This document shows, piece by piece, positions 50,692 to 59,347 of a stretch of 64,000 bases of DNA (position 1 is its first letter; every line of letters begins with the position of its first letter). The stretch covers positions 62,001-126,000 of the forward strand of contig JAEZRE010000023.1 in NCBI GenBank assembly GCA_023412915.1, read 5' to 3'. A program made the translations under genes and the position numbers. The notes under the pieces are model-generated. The model had not been told where the DNA came from. It worked only from the letters and a program-made list of their open reading frames with translations, and did no database searches. The DNA is from Bacillota bacterium (lineage in GTDB: Bacteria; Bacillota; Clostridia; Acetivibrionales; DTU013).

Positions 50692-51456
50692 TTAATTATT
50701 CACAGGTATTTCCGAATCCACATGCACTGTCACATCCACATGATCCCTGCCAAGCAGGTTCAGTATTATGCCCCGGTAAAGCGACGGCTTGATCGGAATA
50801 TTGACGCAGCTGTGCACCGCAGGTCTTTCGATCGTCGAACCGTTAGGACACACCACCGGAAAACCTTCCCCATAAAATGTCAAGGACAATATCTCCACAC
50901 GCCCTTCCGCAATAGAGTCGCTCCTGGGCATCATGCCGCTGTCCAGCTTAAGGTTTTTACATAGCAATTCCTGAAAAATATCCCCTGCCTTTTCATCGAA
51001 AAGGTCTACGCTCACCTTGCCGAGGCTTGCGGCATTCAAGGCGTCATATACGGAAATATTCGTCATATCGACCGAATCCCGTATGAGCCTGGCTTTATCG
51101 AGCAATATGTATCTTTCCATTACCGATGAGAAAACAGGGAATATGACAAACACAAGCATCGCCGCCATAATGACCACTTCAGCCACAGCGCTCCCCGAGG
51201 CACATCTCATGCCACTCACCCTAATGCTTCTGACGCTTCTCCCCGTACTCCCTTCGGCACGTCTCCCGGCATTTTTCCCGGCACTTCCCACGGTACCCCT
51301 CACGGCATTCCTCACGACACCCCTTACGGCACTCTCTACGGCGCCCCTCACGGCATTCCTCACGACACCCTTTACGGCACTCTCTACGGCGCCTGCCGAC
51401 GCATCCTCAGCAGCGCTTGCTCCGGCAGCTTTGAAACAGGCAAGACGAACACTCAT
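50692..51456 (-). CDS. TadE/TadF-like minor pseudopilin with repeat-containing N-terminal extension
   Basis: From ATG 51456 the product is 254 residues. Residues 83-110 are a class III prepilin signal (MRCASG followed by SAVAE and a hydrophobic stretch VVIMAAMLVFVIFPVF), with Glu at +5 after the putative cleavage glycine. The rest is an extracellular domain. The first 82 residues are a basic Ala/Val/Gly/Arg stretch containing a 16-residue repeat (VESAVRGVVRNAVRGA). An ATG at 51210 with AGGGTGA upstream would give a standard-size pseudopilin of 172 residues, so the extension may not be translated or may be an unusual leader. The upstream start overlaps the previous stop (TGATG). Confidence 0.75.
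   Translation of the reverse strand: MSVRLACFKAAGASAAEDASAGAVESAVKGVVRNAVRGAVESAVRGVVRNAVRGTVGSAGKNAGRRAEGSTGRSVRSIRVSGMRCASGSAVAEVVIMAAMLVFVIFPVFSSVMERYILLDKARLIRDSVDMTNISVYDALNAASLGKVSVDLFDEKAGDIFQELLCKNLKLDSGMMPRSDSIAEGRVEILSLTFYGEGFPVVCPNGSTIERPAVHSCVNIPIKPSLYRGIILNLLGRDHVDVTVHVDSEIPVNN
51298..51394. repeat. 48-bp in-frame direct repeat in the TadE-like gene
   Basis: CACGGCATTCCTCACGACACC recurs at 51301 and 51349, and the two 48-bp units differ at only a few positions. The period is a multiple of three and gives the 16-residue protein repeat. Confidence 0.85.
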
Positions 51457-51833
51457 CAGTTGACTACCTTCCTTGACATCGTAGTTTTCTCGTAGATCAT
51501 CCGAATATCGCGATCCTCTCTTTTAAAAAGCTCCGTCAACCTGTTCCAGCTGTAATCCCCTTCGACGCGCAGTGTCAGCTGTTCGCCCTGGCGCGCGCTT
51601 GCCGTGGCATTTACAACTATATTGGTAAAGCCCGCGGCTTCGAGTTCTTCCTGCAGCTCGCTGCGGTCGCCGCCGTCCAAACCGCCTCCGTTCTCCATCC
51701 TGAGAAGGGAATCCCGACAGGCTGTATCAAAGTCTGCCTTCACAGACAACGGCAGAAAAAATTCAATAAAATACACCAGCAGTGATACCATTATTACAAG
51801 TATAACACCTGTTACTACCGCTCTTGCAGGCAT
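51456..51833 (-). CDS. TadE-like membrane-anchored protein of the pilus cluster
   Basis: The 125-residue protein has one N-terminal membrane segment (VVTGVILVIMVSLLVYFIEFFLPL, residues about 6-29) and a small extracellular domain ending in TTMSRKVVN. It has the size and place of a minor pseudopilin but no clear G-xxxxE cleavage site. The ATG at 51833 follows AAAGGGG. The longer in-frame start overlaps the pilin gene. Confidence 0.7.
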   Translation of the reverse strand: MPARAVVTGVILVIMVSLLVYFIEFFLPLSVKADFDTACRDSLLRMENGGGLDGGDRSELQEELEAAGFTNIVVNATASARQGEQLTLRVEGDYSWNRLTELFKREDRDIRMIYEKTTMSRKVVN

Positions 51834-51844
51834 GTCGCACCCCT

Positions 51845-52084
51845 TTATACAGAAGTAGGAAATATTTTTGATGCAATCGTAGTTCCCCACCAGTCGGAAA
51901 GACCGTCCATAATATCTGCGGCAAAAGTCCTGAGGCTCGGTATTATGACAAATGCCGCAATTATGAGCGCAGCCGCGATCCCAAGCAGTTCATTCATTCC
52001 GAACCCCCTGTTGTCGTCTCTGAAACGGCGCAAAGATTTCCTATTCCCCAGCATGGAAAGGATAGTTTTAATTCCGATAATCAT
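51845..52084 (-). CDS. flp: Flp/type IVb pilin
   Basis: The 79-residue prepilin has a basic leader (GNRKSLRRFRDDNRG), then FGMNE with Glu at +5 after the cleavage glycine, then the hydrophobic helix LLGIAAALIIAAFVIIPSL and a short polar tail. This is the pattern of Flp pilins cut by a TadV-type peptidase. The ATG at 52084 is 7 nt after GGGAGG. It lies between tadC and the TadE-like genes and is probably the main pilus subunit. Confidence 0.87.
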   Translation of the reverse strand: MIIGIKTILSMLGNRKSLRRFRDDNRGFGMNELLGIAAALIIAAFVIIPSLRTFAADIMDGLSDWWGTTIASKIFPTSV

Positions 52085-52103
52085 ATACATACCTCCCTGA
52101 AAA

Positions 52104-53012
52104 TTAATTTATGAATATCTTTCCGATTGCCTCCCCGGTGTCTTTAAGCATCGGCACGATTATCATCACAACCACGATCGCAACAAATACGGCCGCCGCC
52201 GCAAGACTCCTGTTCCTGCAGCTTTCCGTTTCCGCCTGTATGTAATTGAAATATTTCTTGAACATTACATCCTCCTGCTTCGCAAGGAGCTCTTTGCTAT
52301 CCCCGGTTTCTATGCCCTGCTTCAAAGCTATGCAAAGTGTTTCGGCCTCATGGACGTCAAAGTTGGATCTGAATTCCTCAAGCGCCGAGTCTATATCCAA
52401 TGTGAGTTCATACCTGGCAGCGAGTCGTATCAATATTCCTTTCAGTTCCTTATCCTCAGTCACCTCATAAACGGACCTTATGGCATCAGTGGGCTTGATC
52501 CCTGAAGAGATCTGATTGTGCAGGTATTTATAGATCTTATAGATATATTTCTGGAATCTCAGGTTGATTTTCCGCCTCCCTGATGAAACGACAATTTCCA
52601 TGATTATATTGATAAGGACCACAGTAGCAAGCGGCCTTACAACGTCAGGGTAATTTAGGATAAAAGCGGCCACGAATACAACCGGAGACATTATAAATCT
52701 GACCAGCAGATACACCACCGGAGCATATTCGCTCTTGTAACCAGCCTTAACCATTTTTGCCCTTGCTTTTAGAAATATAGCCATCCGTCCTATCCGTTCC
52801 TCACATATATCAAGGCCGCATCCGACAAAAGCCGAGCATCTCTTGTAAATGGTAAGACGAGGGCCTCTGGACCCCAGCGCCTCCGCCACGAGTCCGGAGC
52901 CCGCAATGGACAGGCATCGTGAGACCAGTACTGCAAAGACCATATTGGCAAGATTCATCAGCAGATATACAACCAGATTTTTATCGATCAGCGCCAATAA
53001 ATTTTCGAGCAT
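52104..53012 (-). CDS. tadC: Tad pilus inner-membrane platform protein TadC
   Basis: The 302-residue T2SSF-domain protein has membrane segments at about residues 12-30, 105-145 and 270-292. The cytoplasmic part has GIKPTDAIRSVYEVTEDKELKG and the typical ETLCIALKQGIETG block. It pairs with TadB to form the platform moved by the TadA ATPase. Confidence 0.9.
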   Translation of the reverse strand: MLENLLALIDKNLVVYLLMNLANMVFAVLVSRCLSIAGSGLVAEALGSRGPRLTIYKRCSAFVGCGLDICEERIGRMAIFLKARAKMVKAGYKSEYAPVVYLLVRFIMSPVVFVAAFILNYPDVVRPLATVVLINIIMEIVVSSGRRKINLRFQKYIYKIYKYLHNQISSGIKPTDAIRSVYEVTEDKELKGILIRLAARYELTLDIDSALEEFRSNFDVHEAETLCIALKQGIETGDSKELLAKQEDVMFKKYFNYIQAETESCRNRSLAAAAVFVAIVVVMIIVPMLKDTGEAIGKIFIN

Positions 53013-53080
53013 CCCGGTTCAACTCCTCTCCGTCCATTTCCGTTTCAACTCTGAAATTTACGTATCAATCCGGAAATGTC

Positions 53081-54034
53081 TTAATTCTTGAATTTCATGA
53101 TCCCCGCGGTAAGATAAAACCCAAACGCATACATGCCGCTGAAGATCATAAGCAGCAATTTCCCTTCAACCGTATTGAGATAAAATTCACCTACCTGCGC
53201 AGAAAAACGGATAAAAATGAAAACTGCCGCCAGAACTGCAACCATGACAAAATATATCAGCATCCTGTCCTTGTAGGTCGATATCCTTCTGCGGTTATAC
53301 TCCTCGTCTATACGGTAAAACTGAGTTTCCAGGTTCGACAGCAGCTTGGTGATATCTCCCCTGTGCCGAATGCTAAGCTTGATATTGAGTACAAAATCCC
53401 TGAAATGTGAATTATCCACCTTCGTCTGCAGAATATCCAGAGCTTCTTCCGGCTCCAGTCCGCGGTTCACCTGCGTTACCATATCTCTTATGAACGTCTG
53501 CAGCGGTTCTCCGATACCGGAGCCCAGCGACTTCTCAAACGCGTACATGATATCTTCCTTTACAGAACACCACCTGTTCAGGACCGAAATGTACTCCGAC
53601 AATTTTTTCCGGACCATTTCCGAGTTATAACGAACCAGTATATCCAGTCCAAAAAGCGGAAGCAGCGATATCAGAAAGCTGATGACCAGCGCTGTCGGGA
53701 AGAAGCCAAGGAGGCTGATCACAGGCTTGAAAACAAGCCCGAAGATAACGGCCATTACAGCAAAAAGGAAATAAACATTAAAGAATGGAATGTAATGCCG
53801 GATATTTGACTTCTCAATATATACCAACGAAAACTGTTCTAAAGGCCTTGAACCTGCTAATATTCCGGCGATCCTCCCTCGGCCGGCCGAAAGTCCGGTC
53901 CCGGCAAATCCGCGGCGCATCTGTGCTTCAAGCTGCCTGATATAGCCGGGATAGTCGACCTTGTAGGTCAAAGTAAAAGCAAGAAACATATCGGCGCCAA
54001 AAAGCAGGATCGACAAGGGAATTATCAGCAGCAT
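53081..54034 (-). CDS. tadB: Tad pilus inner-membrane platform protein TadB
   Basis: The 317-residue T2SSF-domain protein has an N-terminal membrane segment, two further ones at about residues 85-125 and two at the C-terminus. The conserved part has SVKEDIMYAFEKSLGSGIGEPLQTFI and NRGLEPEEALDIL. Its ATG overlaps the tadA 3' end by 10 bp. Confidence 0.9.
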   Translation of the reverse strand: MLLIIPLSILLFGADMFLAFTLTYKVDYPGYIRQLEAQMRRGFAGTGLSAGRGRIAGILAGSRPLEQFSLVYIEKSNIRHYIPFFNVYFLFAVMAVIFGLVFKPVISLLGFFPTALVISFLISLLPLFGLDILVRYNSEMVRKKLSEYISVLNRWCSVKEDIMYAFEKSLGSGIGEPLQTFIRDMVTQVNRGLEPEEALDILQTKVDNSHFRDFVLNIKLSIRHRGDITKLLSNLETQFYRIDEEYNRRRISTYKDRMLIYFVMVAVLAAVFIFIRFSAQVGEFYLNTVEGKLLLMIFSGMYAFGFYLTAGIMKFKN

Positions 54035-55230
54035 CCGTCGTCTCCTCCCTTCGCGGGATAAAGCCGCCTGTAACCGAACTCGTCCTTTCGGCTGTCATAG
54101 CCCAGAACTTCAAGGACCTCCACTACCTTGAACTCCTTAAGATAAAAAATTATGTCGATGCTTCTTCCCAGCATTTCCTTGACAGTCTTTTCACTCTCCC
54201 CGATATTGGCTCCCTTGCTGAGCGTAAGCAAGCGCGCAAACGCATCGTAAGCGCTTTCCGAATGGGTCGTAGCCAGGCCTCTGTGGCCGGAAAACGCGGC
54301 TTTAACGAAGTCCCAGGCCTCATCCCCGGTTATCTCCCCGACACAGTACGTGTCGAGAGACATAGTCAGACCGTCTCTTACAAGATCCTTTAATGTAACC
54401 GGCCTTCCGCCCTCATTCTGCTTTTTGATCCTCTGTTCTATGCAATAGGGCTTGTCCGGGTATATTTCCGCATCCGATTCGACAATAAGGACTCTCTCCA
54501 TCTCGGGCAGTATATTTACAAAAGCCCGCATCAATGTAGTCTTCCCAGCGGCGCCCTTTCCGCAGAAGAGTATGGAGGCGTCCGTTTGTGAAAGCTTTTT
54601 TATAAGGTCTGCAAGTTCATCGTCCAGCATTCCGAGCTCCTTCAGGTCATCGACCGTATAGCTCACCCTCCTGTGTTTGCGGATGCTGATAGCGGGTCCC
54701 GCTATATTCCTGGGCTTGACGGATACGTTGATTCTCAGGCGGTACTTTTCGTCAGTGACCCTGCAATGGCTGTCATTTTCATTCAAAATACCGCCGTTAC
54801 GGATCGCAATCAGCTTGCAGTACGTGTCGAATATCTTCTCGTTCCCGAAATGCACCGGGATTTTGCTCCTGATACCGTGGCGCCTGATAGCGAACTGGTT
54901 GTACCTGGTGCCGTCGATATCGGTGATATCCTCCTCTTCGATATAAGGCTGAAGCTCTCCATAGCCGAACATGAAGTCAAAAACCTTGCGTATCAATTCA
55001 TCCCTGAATATGCCGCAGTGATACCTTTTAAGGTCGATATCCCTGATTATCGCAGTCTCAAGGGCGCTCCGGTCCGTCCTGCCGGCCGAGACGTCGGCTA
55101 CCAGTTCCGGACATTCCTTGAGGATATCATTCGTAATGGATGATATGATCGTATTAAGGTCGCCGGGTTTACTGACCGCATTGTAATTTTCTTCGTAAAA
55201 CAGCTTGTGATGAGATTTGACAACTGGCAT
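54025..55230 (-). CDS. tadA: Tad pilus assembly ATPase TadA (CpaF family)
   Basis: The 401-residue secretion ATPase has an N-terminal helical domain and the block DITDIDGTRYNQFAIRRHG (residues about 100-118). The Walker A is GKGAAGKTT at about residue 225, the Asp box is VLIVESDAEIY, and the Walker B/His-box region is VGEITGDEAWDFVKAAFSGHRGLATTHS. It powers pilin assembly from the cytoplasmic face. Its ATG overlaps the kinase gene stop (TAATG). Confidence 0.94.
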   Translation of the reverse strand: MPVVKSHHKLFYEENYNAVSKPGDLNTIISSITNDILKECPELVADVSAGRTDRSALETAIIRDIDLKRYHCGIFRDELIRKVFDFMFGYGELQPYIEEEDITDIDGTRYNQFAIRRHGIRSKIPVHFGNEKIFDTYCKLIAIRNGGILNENDSHCRVTDEKYRLRINVSVKPRNIAGPAISIRKHRRVSYTVDDLKELGMLDDELADLIKKLSQTDASILFCGKGAAGKTTLMRAFVNILPEMERVLIVESDAEIYPDKPYCIEQRIKKQNEGGRPVTLKDLVRDGLTMSLDTYCVGEITGDEAWDFVKAAFSGHRGLATTHSESAYDAFARLLTLSKGANIGESEKTVKEMLGRSIDIIFYLKEFKVVEVLEVLGYDSRKDEFGYRRLYPAKGGDDGCC

Positions 55231-56939
55231 TACGAAACCTCCAAAGCTCTGTTCTTTCCACTCCCGGACCTGTTGTTAAAACGCCCGGCAAGCAGCCTGA
55301 CCCTGTTCAGCAGCCCGTTCGCCGGAAGCAGCCCCAGTTTGACGAGCAGGCTTTTATAATCCTCTGCTATTTCCTTTTCCATATGCGAAACATAGGCGCT
55401 TTTCATGTTTCTGTACGCAGCGCGTTTCCTGCCGACCGACACCTTCCCGAGGAGATTGCCCTGAGTGGCCGCCCGCGCCTGTGCAATGCCCATTCCGGAT
55501 GCTTTATCATATTCAAAGAGCACAAATTTTGTATTTTCTTCGGGCAGCTGCTGTTTATCCTTCAGGAAGGCGATATAACCGTTGAATTCCCTGAACTGAT
55601 CGACGTCGCCTCTGAACGCTGCGATATTGATATCGGACCTGAGCAGTGAAGCCAATGTAAACGAGTCGTATATGGACTTGTTCACAAGCAGTATCGTAAT
55701 GTCGTAACTGCGGTAGCACTTGTCTATCAATTTAGGAACACTGTCTTCATCGTAATATTCATAATTATCGAGCCTGTAATTACCTGTAATGACATGCAGG
55801 TTGGAGAGGTCCTTCCGGGATACGGACAACTGCTGTAGATAGCCCGTTGTCAGCATTCCCTTGGAGATGGCGTCCATGGCCATGTCAAGGCCGGAATGCC
55901 CGAAAATTGCAGACTGATGGTCAATTGCGGGGAACTTCCTTATATTCAGGAACAGATCGGCTTTGGGAGCCAGCAGGTCGAGATCCGCCAGAACCACTTC
56001 GCTCCTGGTGTATTTGGCCGCGGCGTATGCAAATTCGCAGCCGAATTCGGCATTATCCCATACTGTAATTATCATTTTATGAAAGCTGTAACCGGAGCCT
56101 GGCTTGACCAGGTCATATTCGATTCCCTGAAGCCCTGCCTTTTTTCGCAGCATTTCCCTGCCGCCCTGCAGTTCTTCCAGTTCGAAAAGAAGCTCGGAAG
56201 CGCTCTGATACCGGTCATCCATATTATCACGGGTGCATTTTTCAACGATGCTTTCCAAAACCGGAGAAAGCGAATCGTCGTAATACCTGATCGGCTTCAG
56301 GCCGTATGGAGGTTCCGCCGGGTTTTTCCCCGTCAGAAGCTGGTGCAGCGTTATGCCGAGGCTATAAATGTCGGAGGCTGCCCCGGTCTGACCCGTACCA
56401 TACTGCTCCGGAGCCGCATAGCCTCTTGTCCCTATGAATACCGTATCCGCGGAAGCATTCGGCTTGTACTCGCGCGCAATGCCGAAATCGATGAGCTTAA
56501 GCGTTCCATTGCCTGTCAGTATTATATTTGACGGTTTCATATCCCTGTAAATGATCGGATTCGGATTCTGACCGTGCAGATATTCAAGCGCCTTACACAG
56601 CTGGATAGCCCATTCCACGACGATTCCGGCGGCAATCCTGCCTTCCGACGCAAGCTTTTTATCGAGTGATATGCCGTTGATATAGTCGAATACCATATAC
56701 GTTTTGCCATCCTGCTCCAGGATGTCGAACAACCTCGGAAGCGTGGGATGTTCCAATTTCTTAAGCAGGTTGGGCTCTGCCATAAGGTCTGCATCCAACC
56801 CGTCCCGACCATTGAATTCCTTAATGGCCCAAAACGTGTCGGTATTGATGTTTCTCGCGAGATAAACCGTACCCATGCCGCCTTGGCCAAGTATACCCTC
56901 CACCCGATATCTGCCGTCGAATAAATCGCCTGCCTGCAT
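55230..56939 (-). CDS. Ser/Thr protein kinase fused to a CpaE/TadZ-like domain
   Basis: The 569-residue protein opens the Tad cluster. Residues 1-262 are a complete Hanks-type kinase: glycine loop GQGGMG (18-23), Lys40 in AIKEF, catalytic YRDMKPSN (131-138), DFG (151-153), APE (176-178). From about 287 a MinD/CpaE-like fold follows (MIITVWDNAEFGCEFAYA, then VLADLDLLAPKADLFL), but the Walker A glycines and lysine are missing, as in several TadZ/CpaE proteins. There is no membrane segment. The ATG at 56939 follows GAGG by 6 nt. It probably couples phosphorylation to pilus positioning or to TadA, which is inference. Confidence 0.88.
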   Translation of the reverse strand: MQAGDLFDGRYRVEGILGQGGMGTVYLARNINTDTFWAIKEFNGRDGLDADLMAEPNLLKKLEHPTLPRLFDILEQDGKTYMVFDYINGISLDKKLASEGRIAAGIVVEWAIQLCKALEYLHGQNPNPIIYRDMKPSNIILTGNGTLKLIDFGIAREYKPNASADTVFIGTRGYAAPEQYGTGQTGAASDIYSLGITLHQLLTGKNPAEPPYGLKPIRYYDDSLSPVLESIVEKCTRDNMDDRYQSASELLFELEELQGGREMLRKKAGLQGIEYDLVKPGSGYSFHKMIITVWDNAEFGCEFAYAAAKYTRSEVVLADLDLLAPKADLFLNIRKFPAIDHQSAIFGHSGLDMAMDAISKGMLTTGYLQQLSVSRKDLSNLHVITGNYRLDNYEYYDEDSVPKLIDKCYRSYDITILLVNKSIYDSFTLASLLRSDINIAAFRGDVDQFREFNGYIAFLKDKQQLPEENTKFVLFEYDKASGMGIAQARAATQGNLLGKVSVGRKRAAYRNMKSAYVSHMEKEIAEDYKSLLVKLGLLPANGLLNRVRLLAGRFNNRSGSGKNRALEVS

Positions 56940-57218
56940 AAAAAACCTCACAAACCGAATCCCTGTCGTATTTTAATCTTTTGTGAGAGTATTCCTTATA
57001 TGGTATATTTATACATAACTAAGTCGTGTCTGATTCTATCACAATATCCCAATATTTTCCATACTATTTTGTAATATTTTTCTTTTTTAAGTAATATTAT
57101 GAGTGTCGGATGCTGTATTAAAGGATTGGCGGGAAAAAACAAATTTCGGGCTCGGGGAAATAATTCCCCGGCAAGGCAGGGATCGCCCGAAAACGGGAAG
57201 TCACCTGAGGCGGAGAAT

Positions 57219-58223
57219 TTAAAATTTGACTATGTTGAAATCCGGAATAAACTGTTCGGAAGCGGAATCACGCTCCTGTACATACCCATTCAGGCCGAGT
57301 TTGACGAATTTTCCAACCACCTTGTCATACTCTCGACGGGTTATATGCCTGTCGAGTACAGGATGACCCACTGCATGGTAACAGGGCACAAATTGGCTCA
57401 TAAGGCTCACGTATGTGTCCTTTGGCAGATTGCCGGCAATCCATTCGAGTACGCGGATCGAATCCTCCGTATGACCCGGCAGAACAAGATGGCGTATGAT
57501 CAATCCCTTTTTCATCAGTCCGTCTTTGTCGAAAATCGGAGAACCTGCCTGTCTGTGCATTTCCAATATAGCTTTGGAGGCATAGTCGAAATAGTCTGCC
57601 GCTCCGGAATATTCTTTCGACAGTTCCGGGCTGACATACTTCAGGTCGGGAAGATACACGTCCGCCCATCCCTGCAGCTGCCTCAGACTGTCGAGGCTTT
57701 CATACGCGTTGGTATTGTAAACGACAGGTATGTCAAGACCGGTACGCGGTCCGTTGCCGGACTCTTCAGCCGTTCCGGCATTGCCAAACGGCGTTCCGCC
57801 CGCATTAACGCAGGTTGTTCCGCCGGTGATGCGTCCTGCTGCTCCGTCCTCACCGTACATGATCGTTCCTGTACGCGCCAGCGCCAGTGCTTCGATAATA
57901 GAAGGTATAAAATGATTCGGCGTCACAAGGTTGATATTATGCGCGCCTTTGTCCCTGAGTGAAAGAAATACGCAGGCAAGCTCTCCGGCAGTTATTTCCT
58001 TCCCCCGGCCGCCGTGACTTATCTCATGGTTCTGGCAAAAAATACATTTAAGGTTGCACCCGGAAAAAAATATGGCTCCGGATCCCCTTGTCCCGCTTAT
58101 GCAGGGTTCTTCCCACATATGCAGGAAAGCCCTTGACACGACCGGGTTTGCACCCATACCACAAAACCCTTTCTTATTCTCCCTGTCAGCACCGCAAGCC
58201 CGCGGACAAATATCACACAGCAT
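57219..58223 (-). CDS. Radical SAM protein, PflA-related (COG1313 type)
   Basis: The 334-residue protein has the cluster motif CNLKCIFC (C56, C60, C63) and N-terminal cysteines C3, C6, C10 and C21 (CDICPRACGADRENKKGFCG), typical of the PflX/AmmeMemoRadiSam-related group. The C-terminal block is LPKDTYVSLMSQFVPCYHA. Residues about 118-161 form a Gly/Thr-rich insertion where relatives run straight from ALALAR to GLDIPVVYNTNAYE. The partner is unknown. AAGG precedes the ATG by 9 nt. Confidence 0.9.
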   Translation of the reverse strand: MLCDICPRACGADRENKKGFCGMGANPVVSRAFLHMWEEPCISGTRGSGAIFFSGCNLKCIFCQNHEISHGGRGKEITAGELACVFLSLRDKGAHNINLVTPNHFIPSIIEALALARTGTIMYGEDGAAGRITGGTTCVNAGGTPFGNAGTAEESGNGPRTGLDIPVVYNTNAYESLDSLRQLQGWADVYLPDLKYVSPELSKEYSGAADYFDYASKAILEMHRQAGSPIFDKDGLMKKGLIIRHLVLPGHTEDSIRVLEWIAGNLPKDTYVSLMSQFVPCYHAVGHPVLDRHITRREYDKVVGKFVKLGLNGYVQERDSASEQFIPDFNIVKF

Positions 58224-58338
58224 GGCAATTAACCTTTACAATACATTTAAATAAAAATATAATAAAATTAAATATAAGGCATGTCAACAAACGAATCATA
58301 CATCGCAGATAATATTGGCGTATTTGGAGGGTTGGGGT

Positions 58339-59292
58339 ATGAGGATCAGCGGAATTACATATGCAGTAAGAAAGACGCACAAAACCAGGAACATCGTACT
58401 GACCGTTACTATTCTGCTTATTCTTGCCATACTGTCGCTGGTACTGGTCACCGGCTATGAAAGCTGGGTTCTCCTGCATCCGGGAAAAGAGCCCATCGGT
58501 ACGTTTTCTTCGAACATTGTTCCCGAATACAGGGATATCAGCTTCAGAGGGGCAGATGAGACGATTATACTCAAAGGCTGGCTGTTCCAGGCTAATAACA
58601 GCGACCGTGCCATTATCCTGGTCCATTCATACGGAAAAAACAGACTGCAGTTCGGTATAGATACCGTGGACCTCATCAAGGAATTTTTAAACAAAGGCTA
58701 CAGCGTATTTGCTTTTGACCTGAGAAATTCCGGGGAATCGGGAGGCAAGGACAATGCCTTCGGTTACAGTGAGAAAGCCGACGTAGAGGCCGCGGTTAAA
58801 TATATGAAGTCACAGGGCTCCACGCATATCACACTCATGGGCTTCTCCACGGGAGCGGATGCGGCGTTGCTTGCGGCGGCCGACGGCAGTTCGGTTGACG
58901 CCGTAATAGCGGACAGCCCATATGCCGATCTCAAATCGTACCTGAACAACAGCCTCAATCGTTGGACACACCTGCCGTCCATACTTTTCAACCGGACGGT
59001 AGCCTATGGTATAGAAGTGACCGGCGGAATCGATATGAAGAAAGCCAGCCCGGTAAACCTTATCACTGCAGAAAATCCGCCGCGTCTGTTGTTGATTCAC
59101 GGCAAGGACGACAAGGTAGTCCCGGTGGAGAACAGCATAGAGCTTTACCAGAAGTATTCGGAACTTAATCCGTCCGGTGCGGAATTCTGGCAGACAGGCG
59201 ACGACGGACATGCGACGAGCTTCCTGAAATATAAAGACGAATACCTTAACAGAGTATTCGCCCTACTGGACAAGGTCTATCCCGCCGAGTGA
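58339..59292 (+). CDS. Membrane-anchored alpha/beta hydrolase
   Basis: The 317-residue protein has an N-terminal membrane anchor (residues about 18-40, IVLTVTILLILAILSLVLV) and an alpha/beta-hydrolase domain. The nucleophile is the Ser in MGFSTGAD, the acid lies in HGKDDKVVP and the His in GDDGHATSF. Similar proteins are called YqkD-like or dienelactone-hydrolase-like; the substrate is unknown. The ATG at 58339 follows GGAGGG. It is a single-gene unit with a good terminator. Confidence 0.9.
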   Translation: MRISGITYAVRKTHKTRNIVLTVTILLILAILSLVLVTGYESWVLLHPGKEPIGTFSSNIVPEYRDISFRGADETIILKGWLFQANNSDRAIILVHSYGKNRLQFGIDTVDLIKEFLNKGYSVFAFDLRNSGESGGKDNAFGYSEKADVEAAVKYMKSQGSTHITLMGFSTGADAALLAAADGSSVDAVIADSPYADLKSYLNNSLNRWTHLPSILFNRTVAYGIEVTGGIDMKKASPVNLITAENPPRLLLIHGKDDKVVPVENSIELYQKYSELNPSGAEFWQTGDDGHATSFLKYKDEYLNRVFALLDKVYPAE

Positions 59293-59311
59293 TCATTCAG
59301 ACCCCAAAAAC

Positions 59312-59347
59312 AAAGACGCTTCATAGATTGAAGCGTCTTTCTTTATT
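59312..59347. terminator. Bidirectional terminator between the hydrolase and fliT-like genes
   Basis: A 12-bp perfect stem (59312-59323 with 59329-59340, 5-nt loop) is followed by a T-rich tract on the plus strand. On the minus strand TTTGTTTTTGG follows. Confidence 0.9.

Noticed and set aside
57099..57962. A 287-codon plus-strand open frame
   Set aside because: It lies antisense to the clear radical SAM gene, has no ribosome site and encodes no recognisable domain.
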